Assembly: GCA_024405255.1 (NCBI GenBank)
Contig: JAKSOY010000091.1
Coordinates: 1-16,075, forward strand
From: Kiritimatiellia bacterium
GTDB taxonomy: Bacteria > Verrucomicrobiota > Kiritimatiellia > RFP12 > UBA1067
Direction of reading: 5' to 3'
DNA length: 16,075 nucleotides
Shown in pieces: positions 1 through 9,600 of this stretch (position 1 is the first letter of the stretch; each line of letters starts with the position of its first letter). The notes below the pieces were generated by a model. That model worked only from the letters and a program-made list of their open reading frames with translations. It was not told where the DNA came from and did not search any database. The position numbers were made by a program, and so were the translations under genes.

Positions 1-158
1 CCGAGCGACTTGCCAAACCGCCGCGGCCGCGCACAGAAGAAATACTTGCGGCTCGGATCGGTGATGAGCCGATGGAAGTACGCGGTTTTATCCACGTACA
101 GCTGCCCGGCCTTGAGGATGGCCTCCAAATCGCTCGTATCTGTGCAAATCGGTTTCAT
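1..158 (-). CDS. AAA-ATPase-like protein (PF09820 type), N-terminal fragment cut by window edge
   Basis: The first 52 residues of a minus-strand gene are visible; the rest lies beyond base 1. The protein starts MKPICTDTSDLEAILKAG, then has YVDKTAYFHRLI and ends at YFFCARPRRFGKSL. The 'YVDKT' stretch followed by 'RPRRFGKS' (a P-loop variant) is the hallmark of the AAA-ATPase-like family, usually about 500-570 aa with a C-terminal PD-(D/E)XK nuclease-like domain. These genes are often multicopy in gut Bacteroidetes and PVC bacteria, and their cellular role is not established. The ATG at 156-158 is the only sensible start. No Shine-Dalgarno precedes it, and a promoter lies directly upstream (166-194), so the mRNA may be leaderless. 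The family call is firm; the function is unknown. Confidence 0.85.
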   Translation of the reverse strand, partial: MKPICTDTSDLEAILKAGQLYVDKTAYFHRLITDPSRKYFFCARPRRFGKSL

Positions 159-165
159 GGCGGAT

Positions 166-194
166 ATTGTACCAAAATTAAGTTCACGGTGCAA
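166..194 (-). promoter_or_regulatory. Sigma70-like promoter of the AAA-ATPase-like gene
   Basis: On the minus strand there is a -35 TTGCAC (189-194), a 17-bp spacer and a -10 TACAAT (166-171). The hexamers match consensus at 4/6 and 5/6 with ideal spacing. The expected transcription start, about 7 bases past the -10, falls on or next to the ATG at 158. The element occupies nearly all of the 36-bp gap after the stop codon of the FAD oxidoreductase (195-197). Confidence 0.6.
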
Positions 195-3100
195 TTATCT
201 GCATAATCCAAGGTTCAACACCGCACGCGCGTGGGCGGCGTAGGCGGCGCGCGGATCCTGCGCGTAGGCTTCGAGCGTACGCTTCGCCACGCCTTCGGAA
301 TCGCCGCACAGCCAAAGCGCGCGGGCGAGATGGAGCTCACGCGGACAGAAATCCTCTTCGCGTGCACCGTAATAATCGCAGAACCCGCTCCGAGGCGTGG
401 CGGCGGCAAGGCCCGCACGGGCGTGTCCGCCAAGCCCCGGCTTGCGCAACGCCGCCGCGAGGGCGGGTGCGAATTCCTTCCGCGGCCTCGCCTCGCAGGC
501 GAGCATCACCGCGCGCACCGCCGAAAGCTTGCTCGTGGCATCAAGGTTCTCGATCGCCGTGCGGATCACCGGCACCGCACACGCGCTCTTGGTGCGTCCC
601 AGGGCGACGAGCTGGCTTTCAAACGGCGTCATGCTGAGGCCGAACGCTTCCTTGTTCTGGTCGTTGATGACGAGACGCGCCTCCGGCGGCTTCGCAAGCT
701 GCTCCGCCAAAGTGGCAGCCCCCGTGGGATCGCGCAGAATGCCAAGGACATGCGCATAGCAGAGCTTCGCTTTCGGGTCCGTCGCCGCAGCGTAGGCTGC
801 GCGCAGAAGCGGAATCGCACGCGTAGGAACCGCGAAGACGACCGGCGCATCGTGGTACTTCTTTGCCACGTTTTTCACCGCTTCGGCGAGACGTTCGTCC
901 GTGATCGTCAACTCGTCGCTCCAGGTGAGCGCGGCTTCGGGGATCTGTCCGATTTCGGCGAGGTGCCGCTGCAGTTTGCGGATGTCGATATCCGCCAGTG
1001 CTACGTTGTCCTTCACGCTCTGGGCGGCAGCGCAACCGGCCGCGTAGCCGATGTTCTGCACATCGGGGATCATCCGTACGAACGGCTGGGCGTCGCGATG
1101 GGCGTTGAGACCAAGACTCGCCACGAGCAGCGCGCGCGTCTTCACAGGGAGGAGCGAACGATAGGGCACGTTGAGATGGTAGACGTTCCGTCCCACAGGT
1201 TCGGAGGCGAAGCAGATGTCGGCCACGGTGGGACCGTGCGTGTCGAAGTCGGTGCGTCCGTGCGCAATGACGTCCTTGAACGTGCGCTTCAGCGCGACAT
1301 CGAGCGGCGTCACCGTAAAGCCGCCCACAAGATGGCGGCGCTCGCGCGAGGACGGCACCTGCGCGAGGTCCCAGTCGTGCCAGCCGCCGCGGCGCGCGCG
1401 AAGTCCGTTCATCCAGTAGTCGATCGCATCGTTGTCGAAGAGATAACTCCAGTCGGTATTCACATAGGTGCAGCCCGGAAGAACGGGTGCCGTACCCGAA
1501 GTCTGAAGCGCAAATTCGCTTGAGCCCACGAATTCGGTCGCTTCGCCCGCCACGGCCGCCACATCCGCCGATCCCGTCGTATCGATCGTGCGTTTCGCGA
1601 GGATCACGCCACGTCCCGTCGGCGTCGCCACCACGATGCCCACCACCGTGTCCCCTTTCAGCACGGCACCACAGCCCATCGCGCCAAACCAGATCTCGCC
1701 GCCGAGACGCCGGATCTCCGCGCGGAACCACTCGATGCGTCCGCGCCGCTGCACGAGATACTCCGTCGAGCGGATGCCCGCATCGATCTCTTTCGTGAAA
1801 CCGCCCGTAAAGCCATACCAGTAGTAGCCGATCATGCCCAGCGTACTGAGTCCGCCGAGATTGTACATATAGTCGACGACGAGCGTCTTCGCGCCGCCGC
1901 GCAGCGCGCCGATCGCCGCCGCGGATCCGGCGCTGCCGCCACCGAGCACCACGACGTCATAGCGTCCGAGAACGGGAAGCGCGGTCGCCCCGAGCGAGAC
2001 GTTTTCAAGTCCCGCTTCATCGTAGCCGTGGAGTCCGTTCAAACGTTCGCAGATGTTCAGCGCGACGCCGGACGCAGTACCGCCCGCCCGACGCGCCGTC
2101 GTCTTCGCCTTGCCCGCCGCCTTTGCAAACGCGGCAGCCGCGCGGCCGATCTTGCGTACGACCGCATAGTCGCGTGTCGCGCCCACATAGTCGAGGCCCG
2201 CGACCGGTGTTGCCACGGTGCGTGCCGGCGCGATCACTTCATCGGCCGTATCGACTTCTTCCGTATTCGCCGTGAGCGTGCGGGCACGGTCCTCCACCGC
2301 CGCCCATGTCGCCGGCGCATCATCCAGAAGGTCGCACGCGAACGTGCATTCGTAGAGCCGCGCCGTCACCGTGCGCGGATAGCGCCGCCGTCCCGCTCGC
2401 TGGATGCACGTGGGGACCGTGTACGACAGCGCCCGCACGGAAAGATCCTTCCCTGCCGGCTTCTTCGCCGCGAGCACGAACCGACGTACCTGCACGTTGG
2501 CCCCGAGCGGCGCGAGCCGTCCGCCGCCAGCTGCGAGCGCCGTACCGCACGCCGTCGCATCGATGACGCGCCGCGCGCGTACGATCTGGCGTCCGGCGCG
2601 ATTCGCGATGATCACGCCCGACACGCCGTCGGCGCCATCGTCCAGAACGTCCGTCACGAGGGCGCCCGTCAGATAGGGAATGCCCTTTGCGATCAGCAGT
2701 TCGTCGAGATCGCTCTTCACTTCGCGCGGCTTTGGAATGCGACGAAGGAGCGAACGGGGCTTGCCGAACACGGTGATTTCGCTCACGAGCTGACGACGGT
2801 TCTTCGGCGCGCGCGTGAACGCCACCTTGAGATAGCGGGCGCGCACATCGAGGTCGATGTGGAAGATGGTGCGGTTGAAATGGCAGTTGTTGCGGCCATG
2901 CACGCCGGCGACGGGGGCGGACCAGGACTTGCCGTCGAGCGACGTCGAGACGCTGCAGTCGGCCGTTTGGAAATCGATGCCGTATTGACGGAACGTGTGC
3001 GTGGCGACGCCCGCGACCTCCGTCGCTTCGCCGAGATCGACGAGCACCTCGCCCACTTCGTCGTTGAACTGGACGGAATCCTGCTCGGCGTCTTCCAGCC

Positions 3101-3521
3101 GTCCGTCCGAAAGGAGCTTTCCGTCGTCCTTATGCGGCGCGAACGTGGGCGAGAGCACGCGATAGGTGAACGGCAGACGCGGATTCGCGCCCACCCAGAT
3201 CGCCTGCGCCGCCGGGTCGTCGAAATCCTTCACGCCCTCCGGAAGCAGCGCGAGCGTGCCCGCCACGTCTTCGCCGAGGTACGGACGCGGCGCCACCAGA
3301 TAGACCTTCGCCCCTGCGTCGGCTGCGGCAACCGCCGCGGAAACGCCGGCGGACGTTCCGCCCACCACCACGACATCCGCCTCGGCGACCACCTTGAGGT
3401 CACGTGCCGATTCGACGACGGACGCCGCACCCGTATCCCAAGAACCGACACGCGTCAAGGCATCCCCCTGTACACCCGAACACACCAATCCCAACATCAG
3501 CAAAATAACAGTCTGTTTCAT
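195..3521 (-). CDS. Secreted FAD-dependent oxidoreductase with two Rossmann domains, inserted discoidin-like domain and HEAT-like C-terminus
   Basis: 1108 aa. Residues 1-19 form a signal peptide (cleavage likely after VQG19). The first FAD/NAD-binding Rossmann motif is GGTSAG (54-59). Residues 130-255 resemble an F5/8 type C (discoidin/CBM32) domain, with TSLDGKSWSAPV and ARYLKVAFT. The first domain resumes after this insert (VIDATACG, 319-326). A second, canonical FAD_oxidored (PF12831) domain follows: GGGSAG (527-532), NLGGLSTLGMIGYYWYG (554-570), IDTTGSADVAA (646-656), and a C-terminal FAD-site segment with AQPFVRMIPDVQNIGYAAG (811-829). Residues from about 885 to 1108 are Ala-rich helical pairs resembling HEAT repeats. 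The substrate is not evident. The ATG at 3519-3521 is preferred because AAGGA sits 7 bases upstream. An ATG two codons earlier (3525-3527) is too close to that site. It may be co-transcribed with the giant gene upstream if the hairpin at 3573-3605 is read through. Confidence 0.85.
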   Translation of the reverse strand: MKQTVILLMLGLVCSGVQGDALTRVGSWDTGAASVVESARDLKVVAEADVVVVGGTSAGVSAAVAAADAGAKVYLVAPRPYLGEDVAGTLALLPEGVKDFDDPAAQAIWVGANPRLPFTYRVLSPTFAPHKDDGKLLSDGRLEDAEQDSVQFNDEVGEVLVDLGEATEVAGVATHTFRQYGIDFQTADCSVSTSLDGKSWSAPVAGVHGRNNCHFNRTIFHIDLDVRARYLKVAFTRAPKNRRQLVSEITVFGKPRSLLRRIPKPREVKSDLDELLIAKGIPYLTGALVTDVLDDGADGVSGVIIANRAGRQIVRARRVIDATACGTALAAGGGRLAPLGANVQVRRFVLAAKKPAGKDLSVRALSYTVPTCIQRAGRRRYPRTVTARLYECTFACDLLDDAPATWAAVEDRARTLTANTEEVDTADEVIAPARTVATPVAGLDYVGATRDYAVVRKIGRAAAAFAKAAGKAKTTARRAGGTASGVALNICERLNGLHGYDEAGLENVSLGATALPVLGRYDVVVLGGGSAGSAAAIGALRGGAKTLVVDYMYNLGGLSTLGMIGYYWYGFTGGFTKEIDAGIRSTEYLVQRRGRIEWFRAEIRRLGGEIWFGAMGCGAVLKGDTVVGIVVATPTGRGVILAKRTIDTTGSADVAAVAGEATEFVGSSEFALQTSGTAPVLPGCTYVNTDWSYLFDNDAIDYWMNGLRARRGGWHDWDLAQVPSSRERRHLVGGFTVTPLDVALKRTFKDVIAHGRTDFDTHGPTVADICFASEPVGRNVYHLNVPYRSLLPVKTRALLVASLGLNAHRDAQPFVRMIPDVQNIGYAAGCAAAQSVKDNVALADIDIRKLQRHLAEIGQIPEAALTWSDELTITDERLAEAVKNVAKKYHDAPVVFAVPTRAIPLLRAAYAAATDPKAKLCYAHVLGILRDPTGAATLAEQLAKPPEARLVINDQNKEAFGLSMTPFESQLVALGRTKSACAVPVIRTAIENLDATSKLSAVRAVMLACEARPRKEFAPALAAALRKPGLGGHARAGLAAATPRSGFCDYYGAREEDFCPRELHLARALWLCGDSEGVAKRTLEAYAQDPRAAYAAHARAVLNLGLCR

Positions 3522-3572
3522 AATCATTTCCTTTTCAAGACAAGACGAAGAAATCGACCCTCTTAACAAGTT

Positions 3573-3605
3573 TCCGCTCCAACATCGACGCGATGTTGGA
3601 GCGGA
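3573..3605 (-). terminator. Perfect 15-bp stem-loop between the giant repeat gene and the FAD oxidoreductase
   Basis: Bases 3573-3587 pair perfectly with 3591-3605 around a 3-base loop. The hairpin starts about 32 bases past the stop codon of the giant gene and lies 52 bp before the next start codon. On the minus strand the 3' side continues AACTTGTTAAGAGGG, so there is no proper U-run. It could be an atypical terminator, an intercistronic stabilising or attenuating hairpin, or a protein-binding palindrome. The structure is certain; calling it a terminator is inference. Confidence 0.5.
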
Positions 3606-3637
3606 CGAGACGGATCCGGCTCTTCCCGCCGGTTCCA

Positions 3638-6600
3638 TTACCGCAGAATCAGCGTCAGACCCGAGGTCACGTAGACGCCGTCGACGTCGACGAACACCCG
3701 ATAGCGGGCACCCAGCGGAGCCTTGAACGTGAGGCCTGCGAGGTTCGCAGGCGGATTCTCGCCCCAGCCGATCACCGGCGCCTTGTTGCTCGCCGGGCGC
3801 TTGCCGATGTCGACGGTCATCGTCGCACCGTCCGCAAAGGAGAGCGACTGGCCGTTGATCGCGAACGTGCCCGCGAGCGTGCCGAGGTTGAACGAGGAAC
3901 CGTCGCACATCACGAAGTTCTGGATGTAGCCCGGCGCCGTCGGCGTGTAGATGCCGTGGATGCGGATCTGGCCGCTTCCCTGCTTGTAGGTCGTACTGCT
4001 GTAGCGCTGCTCGTAGTTCCGCACGTCGACGTTCGCCTCCAGATTGAGCGCCGCGCCCATCACCACGTCGACGGTGTGCATGTCGAGGGCCGTCAACGGA
4101 TGGAACCAGCCACCGCTCGTGATGTTGAACGTACCGTTGGTCACGGTCGTCGCTCCCTTCCGGAACCAAAGGGTCTTGCCAACCCCCAATGGCACCGTCA
4201 GCGTGTATCCGCCGAGATCGATCGTACCGCCCGTGAAGCGCGTCGTGAACGTGGGAAGCAGCGTCGAGTCGTCCAACAGCGTGAGGCCGCCGTTTCCGCT
4301 CCATTCGTCAGTCGGCGACATTTCACAACCCGTATTCGCAAGCGTACCGCCCACGAGATTGAACTTGTAGATCTCGAAGTCGTAGTTGCCCTTCGTGTCG
4401 AACGTCGCATTCGTGTAGACGGTGATGTCGCCGCCGCCCCACTGGTAGTACTTCGCCGAATAGGTCGAACTGGTCGCCCCGCTCACGGGCGCATAGGCGA
4501 GGCCTTCGCGCACCTCCGTGCCGCCAGCGTACGTCTGGTTCTGCTTCGCCATCGTGAGCGCACCCAACCCTTCCTTCACGAGCGTCAAGTTGCCCGCGAG
4601 GGTCAACGTCGTGTTGTTGACGGTCTTACCCTCCGCCACATCGACGTGCAGTTCACCGCACCGCATCAGCGGCGGCCGCGTGCGCGTACTCGCCACGAAC
4701 GCCGTACCCGATCCGCTCGCCTTGAACGAGTTGCCGTTCGCCCGGTCGATCATGCCAATCGTACCGTTCGACAACTGCTTCGCCGGCACATAGTCGCGAA
4801 TGAGCGTACCATTGTCATAGACCTGGCAACTGAAGCAAGTGACGTTGTTGTCGTTTTTCGTCCGAAGACTAGTAGTCTGGGTGTTGTTGGCAAAGAGCCA
4901 CAGCGTACGAACCGCCTTAAAACCACCCGACGTGAGCGTATTCCGCGTCGACGGCGCGGCGGCTCCCCGAGGCCAGATCTTGAACACACCGCGGTCGAGC
5001 TCCACTTTGCCGCGCCATCCCGTCTCAAGAATCGCGCCGCCGAGGCCACCACCGGACGAACCATACCCGACGTAGATGTTGCCGCCGTCGTTTGCGGCCG
5101 CAAAGGCCGCCGACTTCCACCAGGAACCGCCATTGCCTGTCGTACCGAACCAGTTCTCCGATTTACCGCCGACCTGAATATCCATCACGACACGCGAATT
5201 CTGATCAGGCGTGAAGCCCGTATCCAGCCAAGCCCCCTTCGGGCCCCGAATGGAATCGAGCAGGAGGTACGTTCCCGTCGTATCGGTGATCGTGCCCGAA
5301 CCCGCAAGCGTCGAGAGGTAGAGCTTGTGGCCCTGCAGATCAAGCGTGTTGGTCACGCTGACCATCGTAAGCCCGCGCCAGTCGCAATCGCCGCCGAGGC
5401 GGTTGGGTGTGACCACGTCGAGGCACTTCAAGGGCGCCCCGTTCGTGCAGTTGAACACGCTGTTGTCGGGCAGGGTGATGATGGTCGCTTCCATCGGCAG
5501 CTTGCCGTCCACGACGCCGCGGTCGTTGTGGCAGACCCAGTTCGACGGATCGTCCAACGCGCTTTCGGCGCCACCGCGCCATTCCGCCGTCCGCACATAA
5601 TCCTCATCGCGCACCGTCAGCACGAGCTGCCCGGGCGCATCGAGTCCCAGCCAGCAGTTGGGAATCGTCTCGCCCGCGCCGTCCACCACAGACAACGCCA
5701 GAGCCGCCACCTGCTTGCCCGTGAGGTTGCAGTGGTTGCACACCACCAGCTTCTTCTTCTGGGCACCCGTGTAGGTGACCGCCAATGTCATCTCCGGAGC
5801 GAAGAGCGTTGCATCCGTTACGCCGTCAAGGTCGACCTTCGACGTCCAGCCCGTGTCGTCCGCCGCCACCGCCCAGCGCGCATTCGCGCCGCTGAAGCGG
5901 AAGTCCGAACCCGTGATCGTGCCCGAACCAGCCAGGGTCCCCTTGAAGAAAAGCACGCCCGCACCGCTCACACGTTCCAGTTTCGCGCCCGCGCCCAGCG
6001 TCACCGCGCCTTCAAGAGAAACGTCCTTTTGAATCCGAACATTCACCACGGAACTCGCGCCGAGTGTAAACGCACTCTGCTGGCGCGAAGCATAACCGCT
6101 ATCAAGCACCACCGTCGCCCCGTCTTCCACAATGAAGTCGAAACCCGTCGCCGGCAATGTCGTATTGTAAAGATGCAGGGCGGCCCCGTCGTAGAAGTGC
6201 ACGCCGTTCGTCACCGTGCCGACGAGCGTGCTTTCAAACGCCAGATCACCCGTCACATTCACCCGCGCAAGGTTCATCGTCGTCCCACAGAAGGAAAACG
6301 CGCGACTCGTATCCGATCCCGCCGGACGGTTCCGGATGGTGAAGGTGTACGGACCTTCGATCAACGCCCCCGGCAACGCCGAACCCGACACCGACCGTAC
6401 GGACAAGTACGCCGTGCCGCCCGCCGACGCATCGCCAGTCAGCACCACGTGACCAAACGAGGACCCCCAGCTTTCCGTCTGGAACGAATTGTAGAGCGCA
6501 CCCTTTCCGTCCGGACCGTCACCTTCGACATAGACCGTCTTGCCGTGCGAGCCTTCGACCTTCACCAGTCCACCGCCATTGGCGTGGTCGGTATTGATGT

Positions 6601-9600
6601 CGAGGCGCGCCCCATTCTCGACGTAGATCGATCCCTCCTTCGCCGCCGTCGTAACCAGGCCCGAATTCTGGAGGCGCAGCGTACCTTCGCGTACGCGGAA
6701 ATCGCCGCCCTTCGCCACCATTTCATCCGAAAGGGTCAGCGTACCCGCGCCCGTCTTCACGAATTCGCCGGCCACCATCGTCGAACCGCCCCCCGTCAGC
6801 GTCAAGTTGCCCGGCACCGTCTTCAGTTCGAACGCCGCTCCCGCAACACCGAGGTTCATCGGCTGCGTGAAGGTCTGCTCGACGGCGGACGCATTCTCCA
6901 GCGACGCGAGGACCGTCAGCGATTCATCACCCGTCTGCGTGTAGGCGCCCGCGCCTTCGCCGAAAATGATCGACTTGAGGATGAGTTCGCCCGTCAGATC
7001 GAACGTCGTCGTACCTGTCCCCGCGGGCACCCGCACCGTGTCGCCGGCGCTCGGACACTTCCCGTCCTGCCAGTTGGCAACCGTAGACCAGAGGCCATCC
7101 GCCCCCGCACCCGTCCACACAGCCTCGTCCGTCGCCACCGCCGTCAGCACAAGCGCGCCGTTCTCAAGCGCGATCTTCGCCGGAAAACCCGTCACGCGGA
7201 ACTTGAGCTCGTCGCCCGCAGCGAAGGTCTGCCCCGGAAAGAGCGGCATCTTCGCCCCCGCCGGGAGTTCCGTGAGTCCCACCGCATTGAGAACGACCGA
7301 AACCGGATTGGCCGCCGTGGCCGTCTCGTCGAGCGCCACCGACGCGGCCGTGAACGTGTCGCACCCCTGCGCCGTCACGTCGAGCGCCAGCTTGGCCCCG
7401 CCCGCCAGTGTCAACGCGCCGGCGACGGTGTAGTTCGTCGCCACGGCGTCCACGACGGAGAGTTTGCCCTTCCGGAGGGCGAGCGCCCCCGGATAGTTCG
7501 TCACCTTGCTCGCATCCAGCGTGTACCAGTCGACCTTCTCGACGTCCGTGCACGCACCAAGGTCCTCCGGGGCCATCTCGCCTTCGTGCACCTTCAACGT
7601 GGTACCATCGATCGTGTAGGCGATGCCGCCGTCGAACAGCATCACATAGGCCGCACTGGCCGCGTAGTTCTTATTGGGATAGTAGGCCTCCGTACCCGTG
7701 TGGACATCAACCATGCCGACTTCGCCGTTCGCCTGACGATACGGCACGAAATCGCGCACGAGCGCACCATTGTCGTAGACCTGCGCGCGGTAGATCGACT
7801 GGTTCTGGTTGACATTGTTCACGCCATACGAACCCGCGCGGTTCTGCGCAAAGAAGAACAGCGACTGGCCGACCTCGAAGAGCGTGTCAAAAGCCGTCAT
7901 GCGGGCCTCGCCGTCCACCTTGACGACGCCCTTGTCGAGTTCGATGAGATGGCGCTGGCCGTCGACGACATCGGCCGGAGACGCAGGCGTCGTACTCTTG
8001 TTGTAGCCATTCCCGTAGCCCACATACATCATGTTTCCGTCAGAGTCATTGGAAAGAGCAAACGCACGATCGTTCCAGGCGGCACCCCAGGCGCCGAAGA
8101 ACGTGTCCACCGTCGTACGCGGCACCACATCGACCACCGCACGCGTATTCTGGTTCGGCGCGAAACCCGTATCGATGTAGGCTCCGCCGCCGATATGGAT
8201 GCGCGTAAGGCGCACCGCCTCGTCGTCCGGCGCAAAGAAGTGCCCCGTACCCGCATTGCCGAAGAAGGCACCGCTCACGAAGTCCCACAGCCCCGGCTCG
8301 CCGTCCGGATTGCGGCACGGCACAAAGTCGCGCAAGCGCGTACCATCCGGATTCATGATCTTCATCGTGTAGAGTCGGAACGATCCCTTGTTACCGCCCG
8401 CATTCGTCGCGAAGATTGCGAGTTCCTTGTTCGCGGACGCAATCGTGTTGACGGCGTCCTTAACTACGGAGTCGCTGCCGTCCGCCTTTTCAAGATAGAC
8501 TTTATTTCCGCCCACCCACACGCGCCAGTCGCTGCCTTCGTCCATCGGTGCGACATTGGTGCCGCCCGAGTGGAAATAGAACGCATTGCTCTGCATGTTG
8601 AAGAGGAAGCGATTACCCGTCCACGCATCTTCGCCGAAGAAGACCGAACAGTGGCCGTAGCGGATACCGCCGAATTCCATCTCGACGACGGTGTCCGCCT
8701 CACCGTTCACGCCGGTGAGAATGTATTGAGAACCCGACGAGGCGATGTACGCAAGCGGCGTATAGCCATCCGGCAACGTATACGTCGTCGGATCGGGCAC
8801 GACGACGAGATTCCCCTCGCGCACCTCGAGCTTGGCCGACATCCCCGGGATCAAACGGAACTTCGCGAGATCGTCCGCCGTCACACCCGAGAGGATCGGC
8901 CAGACGTCCGTCGCACGCGGCTTGGAAATGCCCGCCGGCATCAACTGGATCTGCACGGGGTTCTCCGCCGTCGCGTCGATCGTCAAGACATTCGCCTGCA
9001 GCGCGTCGCATCCGGTCGCCGCCGCATCCAACACGAGACGGGCACCCCCCTTCAGCGTCAGCGATTCGAAGTTGAACGTCTGCACGGCGCCATTCGCGAA
9101 CGAGCAGGCTCCCTTCGTAATCGTCACCGGCACCACATAGCTGCCCACAGCGGAAATATTCACCGTATTCCAACCCGCCTTTTCGAGAGCCGTGATGCCT
9201 TCGAGGTCTTCCTCTTTCAATGTGCCTTCATGTACGGACAAGACCGAGCCGGAGATCGTGTAGGCCACACCTTCAAGCCGGAACAGCGGCAGACCACTGT
9301 TCGGATAGAGCGCCCCGTCATGGGCCTCGTCCACCAGGGTGAGGCTGCCCCACGGCTCAAGCACCGGACGAAAATCACGCACGAGCGTACCGTTGTCATA
9401 GACCTGGCAGCTGTAGAATCCGACATTGTTATTGTCCTTGAACCGAACGTTGGTGCTATAGGCATTGTTATTGGCGAAAAGCCACATCGGACGTCCCGCT
9501 GTGAACGCACCCGACGTCGACGTCCAGCGCGTGGTCGGCGCCGTATCCCCATGCGCCTGGATCTTGAAAACGCCACGGTCGAGATCCACCGTCCCCCGCC

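Noticed and set aside
2028..3566. 512-codon plus-strand open frame
   Set aside because: Arg/His-rich antisense shadow of the FAD oxidoreductase with no recognisable domain.
3522..4304. In-frame upstream extension of the FAD oxidoreductase to 1369 aa
   Set aside because: The extra residues overlap the giant gene's 3' end in another frame, are low-complexity Arg-rich, and precede an evident signal peptide with its own ribosome-binding site.
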